In this document: piece after piece, positions 27,069 to 37,229 of the stretch
Position numbering within the stretch: position 1 is the stretch's first letter
How the letters are laid out: every line of letters starts with the position of its first letter
Assembly: GCA_024281675.1 (NCBI GenBank)
Contig: JAMXAG010000017.1
Coordinates: 1 to 59,727 of the forward strand
Direction: 5' to 3'
DNA from: Nitrosomonas sp.
Lineage (GTDB): Bacteria > Pseudomonadota > Gammaproteobacteria > Burkholderiales > Nitrosomonadaceae
Length of the DNA stretch: 59,727 bases
Notes under the pieces: model-generated
What the model was told of the DNA's origin: nothing
What the model saw: the letters and a program-made list of their open reading frames with translations, nothing else
The model's database searches: none
Made by a program: the position numbers and the translations under genes

Positions 27069-28070
27069 ATGAACTTGGAAAATGACAACAGTGTTGGTGC
27101 AGGTGCGTTAGTAAATGATGATGTTCATTCAGGTAATTTCGTACATAGCGTTGGCCATGTATTGCGCAATGCGAGAGTGGCTAGAGGATTGAGTACCGAA
27201 GATGTGTCTCGGCAATTGCGAATCTCAGTTAGGCAGGTTGAGGCTATTGAGAAAGAGGACTTTGATAAATTGCCTGGACGTACTTTTTTGCGTGGTTTTG
27301 TACGTAATTACGCCAATTTCGTTCAATTAGAATCTGCGCCATTATTAGAGTCGTTACCAGGTTCCTCGCCGATACTTGCGGTCCAAGAACGCACACCGTT
27401 TAAAGATAAGCAATTATCTTTTTCTGCTAATCGTAGAGAAGGCTTGGGTGGCAGTCGTTTGGTATCGATTGTAATGCTTTTGCTGGTGATTTTCGGAGCT
27501 TATTATGTTCTGGAAAATAACACTTGGCTGCAAAGTTCCATTGATGAAACGACTGAAAAAGGTGCTAAATCACAAAATGGAAAAGGGTCGATAGAAATTC
27601 AACTGCCGATTTCTGGTTTGACAAAAAGCGAAATCAATCTTCCGGTCAATAAGGTACCTGAAAGTTTAAACAATGAAGAAAAGAAAGATTTATCCTTGGG
27701 TAATGTAAAGCTTTTTGAGACTCTGGATAAGAAAAATCTCCAAACTGTCGAGACTATTTCACTCACAGAGGATAAATTTGAAGCGCTTGAAGAAGGCAAA
27801 TTTGCCAAAACGAACTTGTCTAGTGAAGATACAGGAAGCTTATATTTCACATTTACTGCTGATTCATGGATTAAAGTTGTAGATGGAAAGGGTGTGCCTC
27901 TTTTAGAACAGATGCGTAAAAAGGGTAGTGAACAAGTATTAACAGGGAAGAAACCATTTAGTATCGTGATTGGCAATGCATCAGGGGTTAATCTCACCTA
28001 TAATGACAAAGAGATTAATATCGATTCCTATAAAAAACAAGATGGAACCGCACGGTTTAAGCTGCAATAA
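27069..28070 (+). CDS. rodZ: RodZ-like cell-shape protein (HTH plus DUF4115)
   Basis: A bitopic protein linking MreB to the elongation machinery. The cytosolic Xre-type HTH at about 27-95 (GHVLRNARVARGLSTEDVS, then RTFLRGFVRNYA) is followed by a basic juxtamembrane region and one helix at about 134-152 (SIVMLLLVIFGAYYVLE). A low-complexity periplasmic linker leads to a C-terminal DUF4115 beta-domain from about 255 (FTADSWIKVVDGKG). The order matches E. coli RodZ (333 versus 337 residues). The linker is Lys/Glu/Ser-rich and probably fast evolving. Confidence 0.92.
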   Translation: MNLENDNSVGAGALVNDDVHSGNFVHSVGHVLRNARVARGLSTEDVSRQLRISVRQVEAIEKEDFDKLPGRTFLRGFVRNYANFVQLESAPLLESLPGSSPILAVQERTPFKDKQLSFSANRREGLGGSRLVSIVMLLLVIFGAYYVLENNTWLQSSIDETTEKGAKSQNGKGSIEIQLPISGLTKSEINLPVNKVPESLNNEEKKDLSLGNVKLFETLDKKNLQTVETISLTEDKFEALEEGKFAKTNLSSEDTGSLYFTFTADSWIKVVDGKGVPLLEQMRKKGSEQVLTGKKPFSIVIGNASGVNLTYNDKEINIDSYKKQDGTARFKLQ

Positions 28071-28126
28071 CCGCTATGGGATTTTCCTAATTTGTAATTA
28101 TTACGTAGTTTAGTCAATTATTTATT

Positions 28127-29365
28127 ATGTCTGAGAATGGTTTATCTCGTAAACGCAGAATGAGTGTCGGGGTTTGCGTTGGCGACGTCCAAATCGGTGG
28201 TAATGCGCCGGTTGTAGTGCAATCAATGACCAATACCGATACTGCCAACGAAGCAGCTACCGTTGAGCAAGTAGCGCAGCTAGCACGTGCAGGTTCCGAA
28301 TTGGTGCGTATTACTGTGAATTCAATGGAAGCGGCCGCTGCCGTGCCGGGTATTCGTGCGAGTCTTGACGATATTGGATGTCATGTGCCATTGATTGGTG
28401 ATTTTCATTTCAATGGCCATAAGTTATTAACTACCCATCCTGAATGTGCCAAAGCATTGGCTAAGTTTCGTATTAATCCAGGCAATGTGGGACATGGAAA
28501 GAAACGCGATGAACAATTTGCTATGCTGATTGAAACTGCATGCAAATACGACAAACCGATTCGAATTGGGGTCAATTGGGGTAGCCTTGATCCTGAGATG
28601 CTGGCAAGAATCATGGATCAAAATGCAGCTTCCGACAATCCCCAAGATGCAAAATATGTTATGCGCGAAGCATTGATTACATCAGCACTAGAGAGTGCGG
28701 CTAAGGCTGAGGAAATCGGGTTGAGTCGTAATAAAATCGTTTTATCTTGCAAAGTGAGCGGTGTGCAAGATTTAATCATGGTATACCGTGAGCTTGCAGC
28801 GCGTTGTGATTATGCCCTGCATTTGGGGCTTACTGAAGCGGGTATGGGCTCTAAAGGAATTGTTGCATCGTCTGCAGCTTTAGCCGTTTTGCTGCAAGAA
28901 GGTGTTGGCGATACGATTCGCATTTCATTGACTCCTGAGCCAGGTGGTTCTCGTTCGCGTGAAGTGATTGTTGCACAAGAAATTCTTCAGACCATGGGGT
29001 TGCGTGCTTTTGTTCCTTTGGTGGCGGCATGTCCCGGATGTGGTCGTACGACTAGTACGTATTTCCAAGAGCTTGCAGAAAGTATACAGGCTTATGTACG
29101 TGATGAAATGTTGGTATGGCGTGAACAATACGAAGGTGTGGAAAACATGACACTCGCAGTGATGGGGTGTGTGGTGAATGGTCCTGGCGAAAGCAAACAT
29201 GCGAACATCGGCATCAGCCTGCCTGGTTCGGGCGAAAGTCCTGTTGCACCGGTATTTGTCGATGGTCAGAAAACGGTCACGTTAAAAGGTGATAACATTG
29301 CCAGCGATTTTCGGCAAATTGTTGCCAATTATGTCAGTGAAAAGTATCCAAGAAAACATATCTGA
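28127..29365 (+). CDS. ispG: 4-hydroxy-3-methylbut-2-en-1-yl diphosphate synthase
   Basis: The penultimate MEP-pathway enzyme, converting MEcPP to HMBPP through a [4Fe-4S] cluster. The cluster cysteines lie in [10 protein letters not shown] and [11 protein letters not shown]. The N-terminal TIM barrel opens [16 protein letters not shown]. At 412 residues it is the short bacterial form extended by the usual betaproteobacterial insert. The TGA overlaps the hisS ATG (TGATG), giving translational coupling. Confidence 0.97.
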   Translation: MSENGLSRKRRMSVGVCVGDVQIGGNAPVVVQSMTNTDTANEAATVEQVAQLARAGSELVRITVNSMEAAAAVPGIRASLDDIGCHVPLIGDFHFNGHKLLTTHPECAKALAKFRINPGNVGHGKKRDEQFAMLIETACKYDKPIRIGVNWGSLDPEMLARIMDQNAASDNPQDAKYVMREALITSALESAAKAEEIGLSRNKIVLSCKVSGVQDLIMVYRELAARCDYALHLGLTEAGMGSKGIVASSAALAVLLQEGVGDTIRISLTPEPGGSRSREVIVAQEILQTMGLRAFVPLVAACPGCGRTTSTYFQELAESIQAYVRDEMLVWREQYEGVENMTLAVMGCVVNGPGESKHANIGISLPGSGESPVAPVFVDGQKTVTLKGDNIASDFRQIVANYVSEKYPRKHI

Positions 29366-30624
29366 TGGTCAGTAGCATCAAGGCTATTCGCGGGATGAAT
29401 GATATCCTGCCAAGTGAAACCTATCGATGGATTCACTTTGAACAAGTCATACATCAATGGCTTGCATCGTATGGTTACCGGAATATACGTACCCCCATTC
29501 TCGAACAGACTGATTTATTTGTGCGTTCGATCGGTGAGGTAACTGATATTGTCGAAAAAGAAATGTATACGTTTACGGACCAATTGAATAATGATAGTTT
29601 GACGTTGCGTCCCGAAGGCACTGCGTCGTGTGTGCGTGCAGCCATCGAGCACAACCTGCTATATGGTGGTCCGCAAAGACTTTATTATTTTGGTCCGATG
29701 TTTCGACATGAAAGGCCACAAAAAGGGCGATATCGACAATTTCATCAAGTCGGTGTTGAGGCATTGGGGTATGGTGGCCCTGATGTTGATGCTGAGTTAA
29801 TAATCATGTGTTCGCGATTGTGGAAGTTACTGGGAATTTCGGACTTGCGTCTTGAAATTGGTACTTTGGGAAATAGCGAAGCGCGTGCAGCTTATCGCAT
29901 TCATTTGCTCGAATATTTGGAGAACCATCGTAATAAGCTGGATGAGGATTCATTAAGGCGGCTACATACTAATCCCTTGCGCATTTTAGATAGTAAGAAT
30001 CCGGTATTACAGGAGATCATCGAGAATGCGCCCAAATTAATAGAGCATTTAGATGCAGAATCAAAAAATCATTTCGATGAACTGCAAGCTATCTTGCGGG
30101 ACCAGGGGATTGCTTTTACGATCAATTTGCGATTGGTAAGAGGGCTTGATTATTACAATCGTACAGTATTTGAGTGGGTTACCGACCAATTAGGTGCACA
30201 AGGTACGGTATGCGCGGGCGGGCGTTATGATGGTTTAGTTGAACAGATTGGAGGTAAATCAGCGCCGGCATGTGGTTTTGCGATGGGAGTCGAACGTTTG
30301 CTGGCTTTGATGGATCAACAGGATTCCGCAGAAGCGCAATTCAATCCCGATTGCTACATTGTTCATCAAGGGGAAAACACGCGTGATTATGCTTGGAAGT
30401 GTGCGGAATTTTTACGGGATAAAGGCCTTGATGTTGTTTTGCACTGCGGTGGTGGAAACTTCAAAACACAAATGAAAAAAGCTGATACATCCGGTGCTTA
30501 TTACGCTTTGATCATTGGCGATGAAGAAGTAAAAACAAATCAAATTACAGTGAAATCATTACGTCGGATATCTGAGCAAGCCAGGTTAAACTTGGACGAT
30601 GTGGTGCGGTTTATTAAACAATAA
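29365..30624 (+). CDS. hisS: Histidine--tRNA ligase
   Basis: A class II aminoacyl-tRNA synthetase charging tRNA-His. Motif 2 is [14 protein letters not shown]. The His-specific loop is [15 protein letters not shown], and motif 3 is [15 protein letters not shown]. The C-terminal anticodon-binding domain begins about residue 325. The length of 419 is standard. The start overlaps ispG. The following gene is the YfgM-like protein, as in E. coli (ispG-hisS-yfgM-bamB-der). Confidence 0.98.
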   Translation: MVSSIKAIRGMNDILPSETYRWIHFEQVIHQWLASYGYRNIRTPILEQTDLFVRSIGEVTDIVEKEMYTFTDQLNNDSLTLRPEGTASCVRAAIEHNLLYGGPQRLYYFGPMFRHERPQKGRYRQFHQVGVEALGYGGPDVDAELIIMCSRLWKLLGISDLRLEIGTLGNSEARAAYRIHLLEYLENHRNKLDEDSLRRLHTNPLRILDSKNPVLQEIIENAPKLIEHLDAESKNHFDELQAILRDQGIAFTINLRLVRGLDYYNRTVFEWVTDQLGAQGTVCAGGRYDGLVEQIGGKSAPACGFAMGVERLLALMDQQDSAEAQFNPDCYIVHQGENTRDYAWKCAEFLRDKGLDVVLHCGGGNFKTQMKKADTSGAYYALIIGDEEVKTNQITVKSLRRISEQARLNLDDVVRFIKQ

Positions 30625-30649
30625 TTAATCATTTTTCTAGGAACATAGC

Positions 30650-31288
30650 ATGGCAGCTTATTCTCTTGAAGAGCAGGAAAAAATTGATGGACTTAAAGCT
30701 TGGTGGAATAGATTCGGCACGGTGCTGGCCGTTCTACTCACGGTTGCATTATTTGCCATGGGGGCTATGAAAGCGTGGGAATACTATCAACAAAAGCAAG
30801 CGCATCAAGCGGCTGATTTATATGCTTTGTTGCAGCAAATTCAAGCTTCGGATGATGCAACGAAAATTAATGATGCGGCACAGTTAGTGATGACAGGTTA
30901 TCCATCAAGTGGTTATGCGCCACGCGCTGCGCTCATTACAGCACAAGCTGATGAAAAAAATGGTAATGCTAAACGGGCGCTACAGAGTTTGCAATGGGTT
31001 GTTGACCATGCAAAGGAAGCTCCTTTGCGTGATTTGGCTCGCTTGAGGGTTGCTGGTATTCTGTTAGATGAAGAAAAGTATGATGAAGCGTTAAGAGTAA
31101 TTAGCGTTCCACATGGCGATAGTTTCTCGGGTTTATATCTGGATCGCAAAGGTGATATTTTGGTTGCAACCCATAAATTTTCCGAAGCGAGATTGAGTTA
31201 TCAGGAAGCAATTGGGAAATTAAGCAAAACCAATAACTACTACAACATCGTCCAAATGAAATTGGATGCATTGGGTGAAGCTGAATAA
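30650..31288 (+). CDS. yfgM: YfgM-family TPR ancillary factor
   Basis: A 212-residue inner-membrane anchored protein associated with the Sec translocon and PpiD in E. coli. A short cytosolic N-terminus (YSLEEQEKIDGLKAWWNRFG) is followed by one helix (VLAVLLTVALFAMGAM, about 24-41) and a periplasmic TPR-like domain of the TPR_21 type. The WWNRFG signature before the helix is strongly conserved. The neighbouring bamB and der confirm the assignment. ppiD occurs later in this window. Confidence 0.93.
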   Translation: MAAYSLEEQEKIDGLKAWWNRFGTVLAVLLTVALFAMGAMKAWEYYQQKQAHQAADLYALLQQIQASDDATKINDAAQLVMTGYPSSGYAPRAALITAQADEKNGNAKRALQSLQWVVDHAKEAPLRDLARLRVAGILLDEEKYDEALRVISVPHGDSFSGLYLDRKGDILVATHKFSEARLSYQEAIGKLSKTNNYYNIVQMKLDALGEAE

Positions 31289-31302
31289 ATACTTGATTAG
31301 AC

Positions 31303-32529
31303 GTGGTGCAGAAAATAAATAGTGCCAAATTCTGGCCATTATCCCAATTCTTCATAGCACTGATTTTTTTACTTGCAGGTTGTAGTAGCATGCCCAATCC
31401 ATTGGATTCCCCTATGGTGGAGTCAATGAGCACAGGCATATCTGACTTTTTTGTGAAGGACGAAGAAATTGTCTACGACAAAGAAGAACTAGATGTACTC
31501 AAAGCGGCTGAGGCGATTCCTTTAAAATGGAAAACTAAAGTTAAAGAAAGCAATATTGGGTATTTCCAAACAGCTTATGATAGTGGCGCATTATATGTCG
31601 CTGATGAAACGGGTGGAGTGACAAAATTTGATGCGGTAACTGGGCAACAACTCTGGCAACTTAAAACAGACGGAAAATTTTCTGCCGGCGTGAGTGTTGA
31701 TGGGCAATTGGTTCTAATTGGCACATTCAAAGGTGAAGTGCTGGCCTATAATGACGCGGGCCAAATGGTTTGGCAGTCATTGGTTACAAGTGAGATTTTG
31801 AGTCCGCCGCAGGTATATAACAATATCGTTGCGGTGCGAACTTTGGATGGACGAATCTTTGGATTGGATGCTGTCGATGGAACACGTAAATGGGTCTACC
31901 AAGGCGCAACACCTTCACTTACTGTACGAAGTACAGCCGGGGTAACACTGGCGCATGGCGCTGCATTTGCCGGATTTCCGGGCGGGAAATTGGTCGCGTT
32001 GAGTTCGTTTAACGGTAACGTAGGATGGGAGGTAGCAGTATCATTTCCTCGTGGTGTTACTGAACTGGAAAGAATTACGGATATTACGAGTGCGCCCGTG
32101 GTAAGTAATCAATTTGTGTGCTCTGTTGCATATCAAGGCAGATTGGGCTGTTTTGTATTAAATGATGGTACACAGATATGGTCGCGTGAATCATCCAGTA
32201 GTGCCGGGTTATCGATGGACAAAGATTACGTATATGTCACTGAAGAAAAAGGGATTGTGGCTGCATATGATCTGATTAGCGGCGCAGGGATGTGGAAACA
32301 ATCAAAACTCGGAAGTAAAAGATTGACCCGGCCAATGATACAAGGACAATATGTGATTGTTGCTGATGATCAGGGGTTTGTAAATTTGTTACGTAACTAT
32401 GATGGGACTTTAGTTGCACGCTCGGCAACTGATGGCAGTCGTATACAAGCACCACCTACTTTGTTATATGATGGTTTCGCAGTGCAAACGGCAAAAGGGG
32501 GAGTGTTTGTGTTTAGTACCAATTTTTAG
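31303..32529 (+). CDS. bamB: Outer membrane protein assembly factor BamB
   Basis: A lipoprotein of the BAM complex that folds outer-membrane beta-barrels. The signal peptide ends in LLAGC, giving a lipidated Cys near residue 26. An eight-bladed PQQ-like propeller follows, with repeated AVTGQQLWQLKTDGK and AVDGTRKWVYQG-type blades. At 408 residues the length is close to that of E. coli BamB. A tandem GTGGTG supplies the start, with the first GTG 15 bases after yfgM. It is probably in the ispG-to-der transcript. Confidence 0.95.
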   Translation: MVQKINSAKFWPLSQFFIALIFLLAGCSSMPNPLDSPMVESMSTGISDFFVKDEEIVYDKEELDVLKAAEAIPLKWKTKVKESNIGYFQTAYDSGALYVADETGGVTKFDAVTGQQLWQLKTDGKFSAGVSVDGQLVLIGTFKGEVLAYNDAGQMVWQSLVTSEILSPPQVYNNIVAVRTLDGRIFGLDAVDGTRKWVYQGATPSLTVRSTAGVTLAHGAAFAGFPGGKLVALSSFNGNVGWEVAVSFPRGVTELERITDITSAPVVSNQFVCSVAYQGRLGCFVLNDGTQIWSRESSSSAGLSMDKDYVYVTEEKGIVAAYDLISGAGMWKQSKLGSKRLTRPMIQGQYVIVADDQGFVNLLRNYDGTLVARSATDGSRIQAPPTLLYDGFAVQTAKGGVFVFSTNF

Positions 32530-32656
32530 TGATTCGATATTTCTTATTCCGTAGATATTTTTTTAGTTCAATAGCGTTTTACTATTTCACCTTTTGCTGG
32601 TTTCTCTGTTCTTGAGCACGCAATGTGCTCCATGGATAGGAGTAACTTAATACTAT

Positions 32657-34054
32657 ATGAAACCCACCCTTGTTCTCGTTGGACGACCGAATGTTGGTAA
32701 ATCAACTTTATTTAACCGCTTAACACGGACGCGGGATGCTATTGTGGCTGATATTCCTGGGTTGACTCGTGATCGACACTATGGACAAGGAAGAGTCGGT
32801 GATAAGCCTTATTTGGTTATGGATACCGGAGGATTCGAACCGGTCGTTAAAGAAGGTATTCTGCACGCCATGGCAAAGCAAACTTTGCAAGCAATTGATG
32901 AAGCAGACAAAGTTTTATTTATTGTCGATGGAAGGCAAGGTGTTACTGCGCATGACAAAATTATTGCAGAACAATTGCGGAAGTCGGGGCAAAAAATTGT
33001 ATTAGTGGTTAATAAAACAGAGGGTATGGCGCTTTCGGTCGTAACGGCTGAGTTTTATGAATTAGGTTTAGGTGAGCCTTGTGCTGTATCTGCGATGCAT
33101 GGCGATCATGTTAACGATTTGGTCGAATGGGTATTGCATGATTTTTCAGATGCAACGGATGAGTTGCCACAAGATAAGCATCCTAAAATTGCAATTGTAG
33201 GGCGGCCTAACGTAGGAAAATCGACCCTGGTCAATACGTTGCTAGGCGAAGAACGAGTGATTGTTTTTGACCAACCCGGTACAACACGCGATAGTATTTA
33301 TATTGATTTCCAGCATAAAGACAAGAGCTATACTTTAATTGATACCGCCGGATTGCGACGCCGAGGTCAAGTTAATGAAACCATAGAAAAGTTTTCGGTT
33401 ATCAAAACATTGCAAGCGATAGAGGACGCCAATGTGGTTGTATTGGTACTTGATGCGCATAGCGAGATTTCAGATCAAGATGCACATATTGCTCAATTTA
33501 TTTTAGAAGCAGGATGCGCATTGGTGATTGCGGTCAACAAATGGGATGATTTGGATGAATACCAAAGGGATACAATTAAACGTGAGTTGAGTCGTAAGTT
33601 ACAATTTCTAAGCTTCGCACAATTGCATTATATTTCTGCATTGCATGGTACGGGTATTAATAATTTGTTGCCCTCTATTGATCAAGCTTATGCTGCTGCG
33701 ATGGTAAAATTGTCTACTCCGAAGTTGACACGTACTCTGATTGCGGCGGTAGAGAGACACTCTCCTCCACGTGGAGGCATGTCAAGACCCAAAATGCGCT
33801 ATGCTCATCAAGGTGGATCCAATCCACCTTTGATTGTTGTGCATGGCAGTATGCTGGGACATGTGCCAGAAAGCTATCGGCGTTATTTAGAGAATGTTTT
33901 TCGGGAGACTTTTAAGCTGATAGGTACTCCGTTACGTGTCGATTTTAAAGTTGGACATAATCCTTATTCCGATAAAAAGCCAGCGCCACTGACAGAGTCT
34001 GAATTACGGACAGCGCATAACAAAAGACGGCGAAATCGGAAAAAATACGGGTAA
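32657..34054 (+). CDS. der: GTPase Der (EngA), 50S ribosome assembly
   Basis: An essential tandem GTPase. G domain 1 has GRPNVGKS at 8-15 and DTGG; G domain 2 has a second GRPNVGKS near 183 and [13 protein letters not shown] and NKWD are the base-recognition motifs, and the last 100 residues form the KH-like domain. At 465 residues the length is normal. The 127-base gap after bamB contains a small hairpin (32614-32630) without a T-run, so der may have its own promoter. Confidence 0.98.
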   Translation: MKPTLVLVGRPNVGKSTLFNRLTRTRDAIVADIPGLTRDRHYGQGRVGDKPYLVMDTGGFEPVVKEGILHAMAKQTLQAIDEADKVLFIVDGRQGVTAHDKIIAEQLRKSGQKIVLVVNKTEGMALSVVTAEFYELGLGEPCAVSAMHGDHVNDLVEWVLHDFSDATDELPQDKHPKIAIVGRPNVGKSTLVNTLLGEERVIVFDQPGTTRDSIYIDFQHKDKSYTLIDTAGLRRRGQVNETIEKFSVIKTLQAIEDANVVVLVLDAHSEISDQDAHIAQFILEAGCALVIAVNKWDDLDEYQRDTIKRELSRKLQFLSFAQLHYISALHGTGINNLLPSIDQAYAAAMVKLSTPKLTRTLIAAVERHSPPRGGMSRPKMRYAHQGGSNPPLIVVHGSMLGHVPESYRRYLENVFRETFKLIGTPLRVDFKVGHNPYSDKKPAPLTESELRTAHNKRRRNRKKYG

Positions 34055-34122
34055 AACCCAAATTTACTGGAATAAATGTATGTGCAAACGACTTTCTTGA
34101 ATAGAGATCTGCTGCAAAATCA

Positions 34123-35097
34123 CTATTGAATGACTGTTTGTTCAGTGATTAATTCTTGATAGCTTTTTTGCATTCTTTGATAGTTGGATGGATTAATTTC
34201 TAATCCTTCTACAATTTTATATTGACCGTTGATACAAGTCACTGGAAAGCTATAAATCACGCCGCTTGGTATGTCATAACATCCTGTTGACACAACACCC
34301 ATTGAAACCCAGTCATTTTCTTTAGTACCGAAAATCCAGTCTTGCATATGGTTGATAATAGCATTCGCAGCGCTGGCAGCACTCGATTTTCCTTGACGTG
34401 CTTCAATGATAGCAGCACCACGATTTTGTACGGTTGGAATAAAATTATTTTCTACCCAATTGGAATCATTAATTAACGAAACAATCTTCTGATCTTTAAT
34501 CATAGCATGGCTTAAGTCTGGAAATTGTGTGTTGGAATGATTGCCCCACACTATCATTTTTTTTATTTCTGATACTGACGCATTAATTTTTTGTGCAACT
34601 TGAGATAACGCACGGTTATGGTCAAGCCGAAGCATTGCTGAGAAATTACGGGGGTCAAGATCAGGAGCGTTATTTAAAGTAATCCATGCATTAGTGTTAG
34701 CAGGATTTCCTACTACAAGAATCTTGATGTTTTTCATCGCAACTGAGTTGAGAACTTTTCCTTGCCGTACAAATATCGGGCCATTCGCTGCAAGAAGATC
34801 TTTGCGTTCCATATTTTCGCCGCGAGGACGTGCACCTACTAACAGTGCAATATCCGCATCACCAAAAGCAATATCGAGATCATCAGTAGTAATAACTTGC
34901 TTTAATAACGGAAAGGCACAGTCATTTAATTCCATGACGATGCCTTTAAAAAAATGCTGAGCTTCAGTAATATCGTGCAGTTGCAGTATGATCGGCTGAT
35001 CATGACCTAACATGTCGCCCGCAGCAATGCGATAAAGTAAACTATAACCAATCTGCCCTGTTGCGCCTGTTATGGCTATACGAATAGGCGGTTTCAT
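34123..35097 (-). CDS. mdh: Malate dehydrogenase
   Basis: An NAD-dependent TCA-cycle enzyme of the cytosolic-type (group 2, about 325 residue) family common in betaproteobacteria. It has [23 protein letters not shown] at the N-terminus and [15 protein letters not shown] as the substrate loop with Arg residues. Catalytic His lies in [10 protein letters not shown] and the partner Asp in MLRLDHNRA. The start at 35097 ([11 protein letters not shown]) is fixed by an AGGA/TTAGGAAAA ribosome site and the family N-terminus; an in-frame start nine codons upstream is rejected. It converges with der. Confidence 0.97.
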   Translation of the reverse strand: MKPPIRIAITGATGQIGYSLLYRIAAGDMLGHDQPIILQLHDITEAQHFFKGIVMELNDCAFPLLKQVITTDDLDIAFGDADIALLVGARPRGENMERKDLLAANGPIFVRQGKVLNSVAMKNIKILVVGNPANTNAWITLNNAPDLDPRNFSAMLRLDHNRALSQVAQKINASVSEIKKMIVWGNHSNTQFPDLSHAMIKDQKIVSLINDSNWVENNFIPTVQNRGAAIIEARQGKSSAASAANAIINHMQDWIFGTKENDWVSMGVVSTGCYDIPSGVIYSFPVTCINGQYKIVEGLEINPSNYQRMQKSYQELITEQTVIQ

Positions 35098-35295
35098 TTT
35101 TCCTAATCCTTGAGAACCCACCAATCATTAATGAAATATTTGGTGGCATTATATGTATGGAGAATAGTGAAAATTATACTGGTATTCGTAATCACACGGA
35201 AGAGCTAGTTTTTTCACCATTATCCCGGATTTTAGAAAAATATACCTAATTCATAACAATATCATTTGACTGGTTTTTTTATAATTTACCTTGAT

Positions 35296-36861
35296 CTAAT
35301 GAATATGAATAATTTTAGCGATAGAGGGTACGCCCGAAGAATTCCAAACAAATAGTTGATAAAAACCAGGAGGGGCAACATTGGCTGTAGCTGGTGATTG
35401 TACCGTTACAATGTTATTAGGTTGTGAAAAAGGTAAGTCAAAAAAACGAACTTCCACATCAATATTATGCGTAACAGCGCCTAATCGAAGTAGCGTTACA
35501 CGATGAATGGTTTCATTCGCTTCAATAGAGAAATCTTGCCCCCAAGTAATAGTATTTGATGGTGCATCAATAATTGCGGGACGTGAGGCAAGTTCTCCGC
35601 TGCCGTCGGTTTTGAACAAATAGGGTGGATAATAAATTTCACCGTTCATTTGTTTAATCGGGCCGGGCGCTCCTCCACCGCCGGTCATAACCGTTGCATC
35701 GGGTAGCAAAATCGAAGCCGAATGATACAGTCTTACTTCGGAGGCATTTGCAGTTGCTGTCCATGTATTCGTGATTGGATTCCAAAGCTCCGAAGTCAAT
35801 GTGGCACCCGTGAGATTGTTACCTGATGAAGAGCCTCCATTTACCCAGACTTTGCCATCAGCAAGTACGGTCGTGTTGCCATATAAACGTTCCATGCTTA
35901 CGGTGCCAGCCGAAGTGACGGTAGGATCGCCATTGCCATTGATGTTTACGATAACTGCAATTTTATTTCTACGTAACGAAAGAATCTTTCCTGGGGAAAA
36001 CATTACACTGGGCAGTTCCCAACGCCCTGCTTTGGGTTTGGTAGTTTGATATTTCGTAATCGTACCTGTACCTGATATATCAAGTGTATATGCAGCATCA
36101 TAGTGCCCAAGAATAAAAATCTTGCCTTGTGGATTTACCCAGGCACGCGGGTAGTACCAAGAAGCTGAACCAAGTGCACCATAAGCATAGTCATTCGAAG
36201 CAGTCGTAAGCGAGCGCCAGCTCCCATCAATGGCACGTACTTCGGGAATCGGAGAGTATGAAGCTGCAGTAGCGGGCAGGGTAGCATTACCTGCAAAATA
36301 TCTATCATTACGTCCACCCAATATTGTATGTTCACCATTTGGCAAAGCAACTGTCGTTGCATACCAGCGTTTATAGGCCATCTGATGGGACTGGCGTATG
36401 AGTGTTTCGGTTGCCGGATCGAAAATATTGATGTCGCTGTTAGCGTAGTTTCGTTGTCCGTTGACCAGTGCATCACCACCCACAATTAATGCCTGACCGG
36501 TAGCTGGTATAATGGATTGACCTGCACAGAAAATATCGGTATCTGTGATGTTGGGTAACACTGTAAATGCGTTCGATCCAGTGCCCAGAGAAGGATCCCA
36601 GACGACGTAATACATTTTCGCGCCTTGTGCACCCGCAAGATTTGTTCCATAAGCAAATACTCTTCCATCCGGCATCAGCATCATCGCAATTGGGATGATT
36701 GGCCAATGATGCAATGGTCCGAATATTCCTTGCAAATGGGCCGTTGAATTAGTTGCTAAAACTGGCATTGAAATGCTTAAAAAAGTTATAGCTACTAACA
36801 GTATTTTTCTGAAAGTGTTTTGTATAATTCTTTGAATACCAGTAAATCGTTTCATCGTCAT
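35296..36861 (-). CDS. Exported copper-radical oxidase (galactose/glyoxal oxidase-like)
   Basis: A 521-residue secreted kelch-propeller oxidase with a signal peptide ending near VLATN (about residue 38). All five residues of the galactose-oxidase copper site are identifiable: C112 (DIFCAGQS) and Y167 (KRWYATT) for the Cys-Tyr cofactor, Y379-H380 (VRLYHSAS) and H465 (GAVTHNID). The C-terminal DUF1929 beta-sandwich ends PGFYQLFVWNSSGVPS. The RWY context is closer to glyoxal oxidase/GlxA than to fungal galactose oxidase. The expected reaction is alcohol or aldehyde plus O2 giving aldehyde or acid plus H2O2, outside the cytoplasm. The substrate is unknown; GlxA-type enzymes help make extracellular glycans. 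Confidence 0.88.
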   Translation of the reverse strand: MTMKRFTGIQRIIQNTFRKILLVAITFLSISMPVLATNSTAHLQGIFGPLHHWPIIPIAMMLMPDGRVFAYGTNLAGAQGAKMYYVVWDPSLGTGSNAFTVLPNITDTDIFCAGQSIIPATGQALIVGGDALVNGQRNYANSDINIFDPATETLIRQSHQMAYKRWYATTVALPNGEHTILGGRNDRYFAGNATLPATAASYSPIPEVRAIDGSWRSLTTASNDYAYGALGSASWYYPRAWVNPQGKIFILGHYDAAYTLDISGTGTITKYQTTKPKAGRWELPSVMFSPGKILSLRRNKIAVIVNINGNGDPTVTSAGTVSMERLYGNTTVLADGKVWVNGGSSSGNNLTGATLTSELWNPITNTWTATANASEVRLYHSASILLPDATVMTGGGGAPGPIKQMNGEIYYPPYLFKTDGSGELASRPAIIDAPSNTITWGQDFSIEANETIHRVTLLRLGAVTHNIDVEVRFFDLPFSQPNNIVTVQSPATANVAPPGFYQLFVWNSSGVPSIAKIIHIH

Positions 36862-37229
36862 GATTACAGGCCCAAATAAAAGCTCTTGTAAGTTAAAAAT
36901 AAATTAAGTTATGGAATGTTCTTTTAATGGATGATGAATCTAGTTAAAACTAGGAAATTAAATAACTACCATTCACTACAGATTGACTTTATCAATTTAT
37001 TTGAATTTGGTTATGAGGCAGATGTACTATTTATCTAAGCAATATGTCCTTTCTATGAATGAGTGGAGTTCTTTGCAAAACTTCATTTTCAAGATAGGTA
37101 TACTTGAAAGACAGTTGGTTAGGAATTTCTGGATAGATTGTTCGAGTTCAGGAGATAATCTATTTTGAATCGGACACGTGATCGCAAGTGGAGAAAAAGA
37201 TCAAGTGCGACAATTGCATAATTGCTATA
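36862..37229 (-). other. 368-base AT-rich intergenic region, no gene seen
   Basis: Between ppk1 and the copper oxidase, both minus strand. A 61-codon plus-strand frame at 36983 has no ribosome site, family match or coding bias and is not called. A weak stem (tttcaag/cttgaaa at 37087-37109) has no T-run. The oxidase promoter is presumably here, but no convincing -35/-10 pair was found. Confidence 0.5.

Noticed and set aside
27599-27997. 132-codon minus-strand frame over the rodZ C-terminus
   Set aside because: Antisense shadow of the linker and DUF4115; no start signal.
32614-32630. gagcac/gtgctc hairpin before der as a terminator
   Set aside because: Six-base stem and no following T-run; too weak to call.
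36983-37168. Possible small gene in the ppk1-oxidase gap
   Set aside because: 61 codons, no ribosome site, no recognisable motif; composition like spacer.
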